This document shows, one piece after another, positions 1-7,509 of a stretch of DNA of 58,842 nt. The stretch spans positions 1 through 58,842 of the forward strand of contig NZ_PJOM01000008.1 of the NCBI RefSeq assembly GCF_002900965.1, given 5' to 3'. The translations under genes were made by a program, and so were the position numbers. This DNA is from Pseudotabrizicola formosa (GTDB lineage Bacteria > Pseudomonadota > Alphaproteobacteria > Rhodobacterales > Rhodobacteraceae). The first letter of the stretch is position 1. Each line of letters starts with the position of its first letter. The notes beneath the pieces were generated by a model. It was not told where the DNA came from. It ran no database searches and saw nothing but the letters and a program-made list of their open reading frames with translations.

Positions 1-175
1 GACCCTTCAGCCGCTTCGCCTCGCTGACATCCATCCCGCCATACTTGGCTTTCCACTTGTAGACCGTCGCATCGCTGACGCCGTGCTTGCGGCACAGATC
101 GGCGACGGAAATCCCGGCCTCATGCTCCTTCAGAATGCCGATGATCTGATCTTCGGTGAACCTGCTGCGCTTCAT
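1..175 (-). CDS. IS3-family transposase OrfA, partial
   Basis: The first 58 codons of an IS3-family OrfA start at the ATG at 175 and run off base 1. The protein opens MKRSRFTEDQIIGILKEHEA, followed by the helix-turn-helix portion containing DLCRKHGVSDATVYKWK, which in this family recognises the terminal inverted repeats. The coiled-coil leucine zipper and the frameshift into OrfB would follow beyond the edge. No frameshift or stop is visible, so the copy may be active. The matching OrfB tail is at the other end of the window. Confidence 0.9.
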   Translation of the reverse strand, partial: MKRSRFTEDQIIGILKEHEAGISVADLCRKHGVSDATVYKWKAKYGGMDVSEAKRLKG

Positions 176-226
176 CTCTGGTCCTTTCAGATAGGCCAGA
201 GTCTATCTCAAACTGGATTAGGCGGA

Positions 227-239
227 GGGGGCAACGTCA
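227..239 (-). repeat. Outer terminal inverted repeat of the IS3-family element (left copy)
   Basis: Thirteen bases, TGACGTTGCCCCC on the minus strand, match exactly the plus-strand sequence at 58564-58576. A weaker inner match (TAATCCAG here, TTATCCAG there) follows about 20 bp inside. CAAC lies just outside each copy. Confidence 0.85.
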
Positions 240-300
240 CAACCCCTGCGCGATCTGCGCCGCACCGAATCCGCCTGACATAACACCCGTTGACGGAATC

Positions 301-468
301 TCAGCTATCAGAGGCTGAATCGCGCTTGTCCTGAAGCCGCTCGGCCAGCAGACGGCGGGCCTCAATGGTAAGGCCATATCTGAAGGCATAAAGCGCCAGC
401 TCCGCCTCTAAGGCCGCGATATGTGCTCGAAGCTGCGCCAGGTCCGAGGAGGTGGCGTTCTGTTGCAT
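301..468 (-). CDS. Small hypothetical protein, 55 aa
   Basis: The ORF opens with ATG at 468 and ends with TGA at 301. It encodes a 55-residue, mostly helical, charged protein (LAQLRAHIAALEAELALYAF, then a basic LLAERLQDKR region) without a signal peptide or membrane segment. The heptad-like leucine spacing suggests a short coiled coil. Synonymous positions are G/C-rich, which supports coding. I do not recognise the family. It lies just inside the IS element and may belong to the backbone DNA the IS entered. It is shorter than most gene callers' default and could be missed. Confidence 0.45.
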   Translation of the reverse strand: MQQNATSSDLAQLRAHIAALEAELALYAFRYGLTIEARRLLAERLQDKRDSASDS

Positions 469-611
469 GTCGCGAACTTAACAAGTCCGCAAAAATTTTT
501 GAGGACGATTAAGTATAGGCAAGGATCGCGCGAGATCGCCTCAGCCACCCCGCACGAGGGTAAGGGCGTCCACATACTGCGGACGCCCCTGCTTCTTATC
601 TAACGGCGTGG

Positions 612-836
612 TTAGTCTCCGCCACCCTCTGACTGGGTGTTGCCGCCTGATGTAGATGCAACACTTACAGTCACCGGATCGTCAGCGTCGAGACCGGCGC
701 GCACCAATTCCTTAGTCGAGTAAATCACGCTTGCAGGCTCCTGAGTCGCGGATGCACCAGCAGCTCCGAGCGCTGGCGACGCGTTGTTCATTTGATTGAC
801 TTGAGCTGATGCTGCACCTGCAAAAAGGGCCAACAC
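612..836 (-). CDS. Small secreted hypothetical protein
   Basis: The minus-strand frame encodes a hydrophobic export signal ending VLALFAGAASAQ, followed by about 60 polar residues that end in a Ser/Gly/Asn-rich tail (TSGGNTQSEGGGD). The start is uncertain. GTG at 836 leaves a signal peptide of only about 11 residues. The frame stays open upstream (TKGTIIIAAST), which would give a normal-length signal but offers only non-canonical starts such as ATT around 854. Either the start is unusual or an upstream ATG has been lost. The mature protein is probably periplasmic or secreted. Function is unknown. Confidence 0.45.
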   Translation of the reverse strand: MLALFAGAASAQVNQMNNASPALGAAGASATQEPASVIYSTKELVRAGLDADDPVTVSVASTSGGNTQSEGGGD

Positions 837-1257
837 AGTTGAAGCTGCGATAATGATAGTCCCCTTGGTTTGTGGTCGAGAGTTGGTACAATCAAACCGC
901 CTTGATCCGATGCAGATGAAATGGGCGCGAACTGATCGGTTGGAAAATCACGGATTTTTCACGCGACCTCACTCAAAAATATTGAGCCGCTGCGCAACTG
1001 TTCTAAAGGCCGAAAAATTACGTCAAACTGTTGAAAATCGGACTTCGACGGGTGAGTTTTGGGCTGTCATCTTTAGATGAACGCCTTCTGCGCATCCGTG
1101 AAATTGCTCGCTTTCATCCGATCCCGCTCCTCTCCCAGCCAGAAAAACGTAGCGGAAAACTCCAACCTCAAACGGTCCAGTTTGCGGGGATCAGATCAGG
1201 AGGCATCTGCGTCTTTGCAGAACTCTGATTGTGAAGCCAGGTGGTTGGAGGGGTGGC
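837..1257. other. Intergenic stretch without a convincing gene
   Basis: I see no frame here with coding character. The DNA is more AT-rich than the flanking genes. Its right end runs into an IS5-type transposase relic, so it may be IS-flanking debris plus the upstream region of the small secreted-protein gene. Confidence 0.4.
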
Positions 1258-1432
1258 ATAAGCAAGCTTTCTCCCGCCTGCTACTGCACAATGAACTGGT
1301 TCACCTATACAGCGGCGCTGCGCAGGCACGGGTCACTGCTGATCTGGCTGGACAAGAACATGACCTGGCTCGCGCCGTTAAAGGAAACTGCCCCAAAGTC
1401 TGCCAAGAGCGGCATGGGTGGTCCAATGATGT
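1258..1432 (+). pseudogene. IS5-family transposase relic (N-terminal piece)
   Basis: A plus-strand frame contains MNWFTYTAALRRHGSLLIWL followed by DKNMTWLAP. This matches the conserved N-terminus of IS5-type transposases (pattern NWxxYNAALxRRGSLxIWxD...MTW). The similarity begins around 1258 and fades by about 1430, where the DNA passes into the 3' end of the GT-C-like gene. None of the DDE catalytic core is present, so this is a dead fragment of about 55 codons. It marks an old transposition event next to the prenyltransferase operon. Confidence 0.6.
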
Positions 1433-1478
1433 TGCGGCCGATTGTCATGGATCGGCTCCGGCCCGTGATGGGGACAAT

Positions 1479-2783
1479 TCAGGAGCCTACCGTCAGACCC
1501 AGAAGGGTTTCGGCCATATCCAATGCCACCAGATAGGACATCGCATTGCTGATCATTGCCAGAACCACCACCGCCGCCACCAGCAGCCGCGCCCGGATCC
1601 AGCCCTGCATGAGCACTGGGGCCACGATGACCAAGACCAACGGGCCAACAAAATGCGCGAGATAGAGAAAGACCGTCTTACCATAAATCAGATGCAGCAT
1701 GGTGTTCAGACCTAGAAAACCCACCGCTGTCAGCCAGATACGCCGCGCTGCCTCTTGGCCGACCAATGGGTTGCGGATCAGGGCCCAGCCGGCCCAACCG
1801 ATCAGACCCAGCCATCCCACCATGGCGCTCTGACCCACCATGCCCATCGGCCAGCGGCCATCCGCAAGAAGCGCCGCATTCGCAACGCCCATATTGTTCA
1901 GGCCGATCTGACCGGGCATCACGGGAGAGCCAGCGACCACAGGCTGTAGCCAAAGGGTCTGCAAGCGCTGGATCAGGCTGCTGGCGTCGCTTTGGCCTAC
2001 GAACTGGATCTCATTGGCCAGCGAAAAGGGGTTGAAGAACAGCCCCGCATCTCCAAAGAACGCATCTTGGAGCAGCGCCACCACCACGAGCACGCTCAGA
2101 CCCAATGCTCCGCCCAAAAGCAGCGACGGGATCAGCTCGCGCCAACGAGACCCGGCGAGGACCAGTGCGACGGCACCCCCAGCCACAACCATTAGGATAT
2201 TGGTAATTGTCATGCTCATGGCAAGCATGACCCCGGCGGCCCAAGGCATGGCCTGCGCCCATCGGCCAACCGGAGCCGGGACCCGGGTGATGATATATAG
2301 CGCCGCCATCAGGGTGGTAGCGCCAAAGGGAAAGGTTTCCGGCATCGGCAGCCAGAAGACAAAACCAGCTCCGGCGAGGCAGAGCGCCAGCAGCAAGGCC
2401 CGGTCCAACGGGCGCAGTCCCATCCCGTGACCCGTGCGGTCCATCAGAAAGGCAAAGAGCCCTGCATTGACCGCCAAGATCAGCGCCAAAGCCTGGTGCA
2501 ACGACAGGCCTAGCGCCAGCAGGGCCCGGGTGGGCGGCAAAAGCACAATGGAAAAGATCGGATGCTTGAAGGTGGCGTTGTGGCCCTTTTCAATGATGGT
2601 CATATTGTTCACGACCCGGCCCACATCAGCGTCAAACCACAGGTTGACGGCGCTCCAGCCATAAAGGTCCGGCGCTATCTGCAAATTTAGCACTATGCAC
2701 CACAGCCCTGCCAGGATTACCGCCGCCGCCGTCACTCGGTCACCCCAGCCACCCTGATCCGGTTGTGTTGGCCGTCTATCCAC
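1479..2783 (-). CDS. Polytopic membrane protein, probable GT-C-type glycosyltransferase
   Basis: The 434-residue protein has about ten predicted membrane segments. A loop after the first one contains NLWFDADVGRVVNN, with acidic residues where GT-C glycosyltransferases keep their catalytic Asp, followed by an HPIFSI segment. GT-C enzymes take sugars from polyprenyl-phosphate donors on the periplasmic side. The GTG start at 2783 overlaps the end of the SMR-like gene by 8 bp, so it is the third cistron of an operon with a polyprenyl-phosphate sugar synthase and a putative flippase. I infer that it transfers the flipped sugar to a glycan. No family signature is strong enough to name it, and an unrelated permease is possible. 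Confidence 0.55.
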   Translation of the reverse strand: MDRRPTQPDQGGWGDRVTAAAVILAGLWCIVLNLQIAPDLYGWSAVNLWFDADVGRVVNNMTIIEKGHNATFKHPIFSIVLLPPTRALLALGLSLHQALALILAVNAGLFAFLMDRTGHGMGLRPLDRALLLALCLAGAGFVFWLPMPETFPFGATTLMAALYIITRVPAPVGRWAQAMPWAAGVMLAMSMTITNILMVVAGGAVALVLAGSRWRELIPSLLLGGALGLSVLVVVALLQDAFFGDAGLFFNPFSLANEIQFVGQSDASSLIQRLQTLWLQPVVAGSPVMPGQIGLNNMGVANAALLADGRWPMGMVGQSAMVGWLGLIGWAGWALIRNPLVGQEAARRIWLTAVGFLGLNTMLHLIYGKTVFLYLAHFVGPLVLVIVAPVLMQGWIRARLLVAAVVVLAMISNAMSYLVALDMAETLLGLTVGS

Positions 2784-3144
2784 GCGTCACCATCACAATT
2801 CCTGTCAATATCAGCCCACAGCCCATTATCTGTCCCAGTTTCACCGTTTCACCCAACACAAGAACGCTCAGCCCTAGTACCACAACAAAGCTCAGACCCA
2901 CCATCGGATAGGCCACCGACAGATTGACCTTGGACAGGACATAGATCCATACAAAGGCCGAACTGCCATAGAATAGCAGCCCCAGACTCAACTGCCACGT
3001 CATGATAAAATCACGCAGGAGCCCAAGCACCCCATCTTGGCGCGGCATGGCAAACAACCGTGTGGCCCCAAGTTTGAGGAACAATTGCCCCGTTGCCCCC
3101 AAGACGATGCTCAACAGCGCTGCGGCTAGGATTTCAATACGCAT
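2776..3144 (-). CDS. SMR/EamA-like four-helix membrane carrier
   Basis: This 122-residue, four-helix protein resembles small multidrug resistance and ArnE/ArnF-type carriers. The first helix has GATGQLFLKLG, the third YPMVGLSFVVVLGLSVLVLGE with the family's Gly/Pro/Glu pattern, and the last GLILTGIVMV. ArnE/F-like proteins flip undecaprenyl-phosphate-linked sugars across the inner membrane. The ATG at 3144 shares one base with the stop of the upstream HAD-UbiA gene (TGATG), indicating translational coupling. The downstream gene overlaps its 3' end. Context favours flipping of a polyprenyl-phosphoryl sugar over drug efflux. Confidence 0.7.
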   Translation of the reverse strand: MRIEILAAALLSIVLGATGQLFLKLGATRLFAMPRQDGVLGLLRDFIMTWQLSLGLLFYGSSAFVWIYVLSKVNLSVAYPMVGLSFVVVLGLSVLVLGETVKLGQIMGCGLILTGIVMVTRG

Positions 3145-4583
3145 CAAGTCACCGCCGCTGCCACAAAGGTAAGCAGCATCAATCCACTCGCGATCTGGCT
3201 TTTTCGTTCAGTCAAGGCAAAGACGATGGGGTCTGCATGCATTTCGTTGCGCCGGACCGTGATCCACAGATGGCTTTGCCAATACAAGAGTAGCACGCAG
3301 ACCAGGATCAAGAGCCGCGGCTCTCCATAAAGCTGCAGAGTCGCTGCATCCTGCAGATAGATCATCAACACGATGACAGCTGAAAAACCCGCTGCCACTC
3401 CGATCGCCGTCATAACCTGCAGATCGGCCACCTGGTACCCGCGCCGACTACTCATCTCGCGGTTGGCAGACAGATGCGTCACCAGTTCAGCGCAGCGCTT
3501 GGCGCAGGCCAGCGACAGGAAAATCAGGATGCAGAAGTTCAACAGCCAGGTCGAGATATCAATCCCCGTCGCTGCCGCCCCGCCAACAACACGGATCACG
3601 TAAAGCCCGGCCAGCCAGACCACATCCATTCCGGCCAGGGTCTTGATCCGTAGCGAATAGGCAAATGTCGCCGCGACATAGATCACCAGCGGCACGAGCA
3701 ATGCAGGCACCAGCAACAGTGTCAGCGTCAATGAAGCCACCATCAGCGCAGCAGCTACCCCTGCTGCCCGATCTGCTGCCAGCGTTCCTGCCGCAATGGG
3801 ACGAAACCGCTTCTTGTGATGGTGTCGGTCATCCTCAATGTCCAGCAGATCATTGACCAGATAGACTGCCGAAGCACACAGCGAGAAGGCCACAAAGGCC
3901 AACAAGGCCTCGCCGATCAGTGCCATCTCTCCCCAACGATGCGCCGCCAGAAACGGCAGAAATACGAGAAGGTTCTTGACCCACTGATGCGGCCGCATCG
4001 CCTTCAGCAGATGGCGTGGCGCATTCTGGGAAAAGTCAAACCGCTGCACCGGACGGCCTGCGAGGTGTCGCTGCACGCCAGAACGCGCATTCACTGTGCC
4101 CACCTCAGTTGCTCCCGCCCAGATCGGCAGATCGGCCGCGCTGTCACCCACATAGACAAAGTCGCGTGAGCCAAGTTCATGTCTGATCGCGGCCAGTTTA
4201 GCCGCGCCCTTCAGATTGACCTCAGCTGTGCTGCCCAAAACACCGGCAAACAGGCCCAGATGCTCGGCTATCGGCCGGACCACGCTCAAAGGCGAGGCTG
4301 ATGCCAGATAAATTTTTCGTCCCTTGACGGCCTCACCGTGCAGCCAGTCCAGCAGCGTCTTGTTGTAAGGTAGCGTCGCAGGGTCAATGCGAACCTTTTC
4401 AAAAACTGTCTCTTTCAGTTGTTCGGGATGGCGATACTGAGCCAAAAGCGTACCTAAGGCCTGGAGCACCGACTGGCCCGCCAACTGGCACAGGCCCTCG
4501 ACCAGCATATCGGTCTTAATCAGCGTACCGTCCAGATCTACTACGATGTCAGAAAGATCTGACTGGTTTTCATCATGCACCAA
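3144..4583 (-). CDS. HAD phosphatase-UbiA prenyltransferase fusion
   Basis: The 479-residue protein has two domains. Residues 1-195 are a HAD phosphatase: motif I DLDGT (Asp16, Asp18), a LASAS motif II, and VYVGDSAADLPIW as motif III/IV. Residues 200-479 form a UbiA-type membrane prenyltransferase with NDLLDIEDDR followed by a basic HHHKKRFRPIAAG stretch. UbiA enzymes of the mycobacterial Rv3806c type make decaprenyl-phosphoryl-5-phosphoribose. A fused HAD domain could remove the 5-phosphate to give a polyprenyl-phosphate pentose donor. The start is TTG at 4583 (GTG at 4580 is the alternative), downstream of GAGGG. It heads a coupled operon with the carrier and the GT-C-like gene. Confidence 0.8.
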   Translation of the reverse strand: MVHDENQSDLSDIVVDLDGTLIKTDMLVEGLCQLAGQSVLQALGTLLAQYRHPEQLKETVFEKVRIDPATLPYNKTLLDWLHGEAVKGRKIYLASASPLSVVRPIAEHLGLFAGVLGSTAEVNLKGAAKLAAIRHELGSRDFVYVGDSAADLPIWAGATEVGTVNARSGVQRHLAGRPVQRFDFSQNAPRHLLKAMRPHQWVKNLLVFLPFLAAHRWGEMALIGEALLAFVAFSLCASAVYLVNDLLDIEDDRHHHKKRFRPIAAGTLAADRAAGVAAALMVASLTLTLLLVPALLVPLVIYVAATFAYSLRIKTLAGMDVVWLAGLYVIRVVGGAAATGIDISTWLLNFCILIFLSLACAKRCAELVTHLSANREMSSRRGYQVADLQVMTAIGVAAGFSAVIVLMIYLQDAATLQLYGEPRLLILVCVLLLYWQSHLWITVRRNEMHADPIVFALTERKSQIASGLMLLTFVAAAVT

Positions 4584-4690
4584 AACAGTCCCTCATTACA
4601 TCACCATGAAATGGTTTTTGAAATCTGCGTGTTTCATATGAGGTTTCACACATTAGATCAAAGATTTCTAGCCAGGCGGTTGAGCTAGAG

Positions 4691-5280
4691 TGAGCTACCC
4701 CAAAAAAAATCGAATAGTGACGGAAGTTCCGATCTGAGGTCTGTTGATCCCCAAGACGAGGAGATCAGAACTTGTCGAAACGCAGGAACCATGACGCGGA
4801 TCAAGGCGCGGGTTGCGTTGGAGGCTTTGAAGGGCGAGCGCACAGTGTCGGAACTGGCGACCGCTTACGAGGGCCATCCGACGATGATCCATCAGTGGAA
4901 GAAGGCGCTGTTGGAAGGTACCACGGGCATTTTTGAGCGTGGCGGTCAGGCTGTGGCCGTCGCCAACGATTTTTTGTCACGAAAGCTCAAGCCTTGGACC
5001 GGAAAGTGAGGCGCAGGATGATCGAACGAATTCATCCCAAACTGTCGGTCGTGGCGCAGTGCCAGCTTGGCGCATCTCCAACACACTGGAGGTCGAGTTC
5101 TACCTCGAGGCGCTGAACGAGACTATCCACGAGTTCGGACCGCCCGAGATCATGAAAACTGACCAGGGCTCGCAGTTCACATCCTTCGACTGAACCGACC
5201 GGCTGAAGCGGGCAAAATCAAGATCTCGATGGACGGCAAAGCCCGCTATCTGGACAACATCTTCATCGAGCGCCTCTAGC
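4691..5280 (+). pseudogene. Decayed IS3-family transposase (OrfA plus internally deleted OrfB)
   Basis: The element begins TGAGCTACCCC at 4691. OrfA is recognisable from ALEALKGERTVSELATAY and HPTMIHQWKKALLEG. Its start (MSKRRNHDA, from TTG at 4772) is in another frame because of a small deletion. OrfB opens MIERIHPKLSVVAQCQL and then jumps to the catalytic part (LEVEFYLEALNETIHEFGPP, TDQGSQFTS). That leaves a large internal deletion, a TGA where a Trp codon is expected (FD*TDRLKRAK, around 5191) and a TAG at 5277. The copy is inactive. Its left-end sequence recurs at 55647-55714. Confidence 0.8.
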
Positions 5281-5343
5281 CTGCTGCCGGTTTCGTGAGC
5301 CTGCACCGCTAGTTCTGTCATGAACTTGGCGAAAACGTCCATC

Positions 5344-5469
5344 GGCAACATCCCACCCTCAGAAGCCGAAGCAAGCTTCTACAACGCTCTGGAAACTGAA
5401 CCCATGGCCGCGTCACCAATGTCCAATCAGCCTCTAGAAAACCAGGCGCGGTTCACCTCTATGAGATAA
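5344..5469 (+). pseudogene. IS3-family OrfB C-terminal relic
   Basis: A short frame (GNIPPSEAEASFYNALETEP, then MAASPMSNQPLENQARFTSMR and a stop) matches the C-terminus of another IS3-type OrfB, in which the IG.IPPAEAE motif closes the transposase. It abuts the preceding relic, so this stretch is a pile-up of IS remains. No catalytic residues remain. Confidence 0.6.
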
Positions 5470-5643
5470 TTACGCCCGTAGAAACAGTGAAGTAGACTTG
5501 ACACGCCGGATCAATCAGGCATGGACGGGCAGACTGCCCAATGCCATTGTCACCCTGCGATACTGGGTAGGAAATTCTTATGTCAAAGAGGCCAAACAGC
5601 AGGCCTCCTACCAGACTCATACGGCGCTTATGCCCAGATATTC

Positions 5644-5997
5644 TCACAGAAAAGGCCGCCGTGATGTGTCCCTAGTAGTGTCCGATAATCTTGCATTATC
5701 GGACATAAACCAGTGTGTGAAAAGGCAGGTGCCTATCTTGCAAATGCCATCGATCAGAATAGCCTGCGAAGGCTTCAATGCATCGCGATGCGGGATCAGC
5801 GTTCCGATCCGCTGGCTCATCTCTGGTGCGGACACCGCAGCCAGTTCCTGAACCCGGACAATCCATGCAGCCCCTTCTGCCTCGGCCATCGGGGGCGGCC
5901 CCGGAAAAGCAGCATAGCGCAAGGGTGCCACGATGCGCGACGCATCACTCCCAATCAGAGCAGTCTGGAGATCGACGACAGCAGCGCCAGTCAGCAT
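5644..5997 (-). CDS. Hypothetical protein, possibly truncated
   Basis: The frame runs from ATG at 5997 (MLTGAAVVDLQTALIGSDAS) through a well-biased segment (AEGAAWIVRVQELAAVSAPE, GTLIPHRDALKPSQAILIDG). It then passes through the res-like inverted repeat at 5679-5705, which is translated as MSDNARLSD. Codon bias is strong up to about 5740 and weak after it. The native 3' end has therefore probably been replaced at a recombination junction. I do not recognise the family. It may be the start of a gene whose remainder was lost with the IS debris to its left. Confidence 0.4.
   Translation of the reverse strand: MLTGAAVVDLQTALIGSDASRIVAPLRYAAFPGPPPMAEAEGAAWIVRVQELAAVSAPEMSQRIGTLIPHRDALKPSQAILIDGICKIGTCLFTHWFMSDNARLSDTTRDTSRRPFL
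5679..5705. repeat. Res-like perfect inverted repeat (11-bp arms)
   Basis: The arms TGTCCGATAAT and ATTATCGGACA are separated by CTTGC. They match the half-site consensus of Tn3/gamma-delta-type serine resolvases (TGTCYGATAA), and the 27-bp length suits a resolvase subsite. No resolvase gene is present in the window, and I found no second copy. Confidence 0.55.
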
Positions 5998-6020
5998 GCA
6001 TCGCCCTTGAAATCGGACGA

Positions 6021-7049
6021 TTAAAGGGGGGGTAGAATGCGTCTGGAGGCAGAAGTTTGTTCTGGCCCTGTCTCAACAGGGACAGGGCGGAGTTTGACGC
6101 GGTGCAGCCCGAGGGCGAGGAGGAGAGTCACCACAAGTGTGGCCAGCGCGAATGTCGTGCTTTTCTCTGGAATCGACGTTGTCCTGGTAAGGATTGCCAT
6201 GACCATAGGATGCGCAAGATAGATGGTGAGCGATAGATCGGCGCTCAAGCGAGCAGCACCGCTGTCAGAAAGGGCAAGGGCGAAGCAAAGCCAGAGTGCG
6301 CCAGCAGCGATTGCAAGCTGCGCCACCCCCGGCAGAAAGCCGCTGAAAGCAATTGCGGCCAGCATCGCCACCAAAACTGCACCCGCCGTCAGAAAACTGC
6401 CTCGTGGAGGTGTCTGTATCAGCGCAAACGCCACCCCTAATAGCACGGCAGGCAAGGCATAGGCCCATTGCGCGACAGGTATTGGCAGATTGACGCCCTG
6501 TCGCGCAAGCAGAGCGATGAGAGAGAGGCCCACACAGCCCGCCCCCAGACCAAACCGCGACCGTTCATTCATTCCCGCTGCGGCCTGAGCCAATGGCCAG
6601 AGCGCAAGACAGGCCGCTACGGCGAAAGGCAGAAACCAAAGATGGATCGCCGGACCTGTGAGCCACATCCAAGGCTCGAACTCCGTGGTCAGCGGTTCGC
6701 CCTTGACGGCCCCTTCTGCCAGTTTCAGCGCGCCATAAACTGCCGACCAGACGATCCAAGGACCCATCAATCGGCGGATGCGTCCGCCTGCATAGGCCCC
6801 TGCGGTTTCCCGCTGTGCTGCGGGCCAAGCAAGACAAATGAGCAGCATGAGAAAGAAGGGTAGCGCCGCGTAACCAATCCATGCTCCGGGCGCACCGGAG
6901 TGGAAAAACAAAATGCCGACGGCCGCGACAAGGCGCGCATAATCAAACGTCGCGTTGCGTGGTCGCTGTACGTTCAAGGAGATCGTGGCAGGGGACAGGT
7001 CGGATGTGGGCTCTATGTGCCGGACCAAGGATCTACGACGGAGGCTCAT
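6021..7049 (-). CDS. Acyltransferase 3 family membrane O-acyltransferase
   Basis: The product is a 342-residue, roughly ten-helix protein of the acyltransferase-3 (OafA/NodX/ExoZ-like) family. The N-terminal FDYARLVAAVGILFFHSGAP carries the family's R...F.H pattern, and the conserved late motif appears as LSLTIYLAHPMV near the C-terminus. Such enzymes transfer acetyl or other acyl groups to surface sugars at the inner membrane. ATG at 7049 is preferred because GGAAGGG lies just upstream; the frame is open for another 91 codons without coding character. The substrate is probably the polysaccharide built by the rest of this plasmid. Confidence 0.8.
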   Translation of the reverse strand: MSLRRRSLVRHIEPTSDLSPATISLNVQRPRNATFDYARLVAAVGILFFHSGAPGAWIGYAALPFFLMLLICLAWPAAQRETAGAYAGGRIRRLMGPWIVWSAVYGALKLAEGAVKGEPLTTEFEPWMWLTGPAIHLWFLPFAVAACLALWPLAQAAAGMNERSRFGLGAGCVGLSLIALLARQGVNLPIPVAQWAYALPAVLLGVAFALIQTPPRGSFLTAGAVLVAMLAAIAFSGFLPGVAQLAIAAGALWLCFALALSDSGAARLSADLSLTIYLAHPMVMAILTRTTSIPEKSTTFALATLVVTLLLALGLHRVKLRPVPVETGPEQTSASRRILPPL

Positions 7050-7509
7050 GCCATCCCTTCCACGATTTTGCATTTGCGCACTATTGTCAGCGTGACTGCT
7101 GGCTCGCCTCAAATCAATGACTACATACTTCCCCAGCGATTGGACCCCAAGAAGATCCGCAACTTTGCGGTCCAAAGTGGCTAATTTCCAGTGGCCTGCA
7201 GCCTGGCTCGTCAAAGTGATTATCTGGTTAGCAAAGCCGGTGCCACCCTTGCCGAAGCAGTCCATGGCGCGGCCTGTGCGGTCAACTGTCCCGCCGCGCG
7301 CTGCGCGCGCCCTCAGACCCATTCAACCAGCACGTCGCGACAGGATCGAAGATCTGCGTGCCTGCCCCGGCCACAATGTTTCGCGCGCGAAACATTTCGG
7401 TCATTGGCGGCCCATCCCCGGACAGGATGACAGGACCAGCGCAAGGTCTGTGCAAGCAGAGGTATTACCGAGCGGCAGCAGTGTCCTCTGGCTGCAGGGT
7501 TCAGTGGCG
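7050..7509. other. Intergenic region holding a parS-like palindrome
   Basis: No gene is supported here. The stretch holds the upstream region of the acyltransferase gene and one copy of the 20-bp palindrome at 7376-7395. A GC-alternating tract (CCGCGCGCTGCGCGCGCC) at about 7294 is also present. Confidence 0.5.
7376..7395. promoter_or_regulatory. parS-like palindrome, copy 1
   Basis: ATGTTTCGCGCGCGAAACAT is a perfect 20-bp palindrome lying in non-coding DNA. It resembles the chromosomal parS site TGTTTCACGTGAAACA, with the central ACGT enlarged to GCGCGC. Two more copies lie at 9910-9927 and 11796-11815, close to parB. I infer a ParB-binding partition site. Confidence 0.65.

Larger units (their letters stand above)
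1..239 (-). mobile_element. IS3-family (IS407-like) insertion sequence, left part
   Basis: This is the 5' end of an IS3-family element on the minus strand, cut by base 1. Its outer terminal inverted repeat (TGACGTTGCCCCC read on the minus strand) lies at 227-239 and OrfA starts at 175. The matching right end is at 58564-58842, on the same strand and with the same 13-bp repeat. CAAC follows this end at 240-243 and precedes the other end at 58560-58563, as expected for a target-site duplication. The two pieces total about 520 bp, so much of a typical 1.2-1.3 kb IS407-type element is missing between the ends of the window. Confidence 0.85.
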
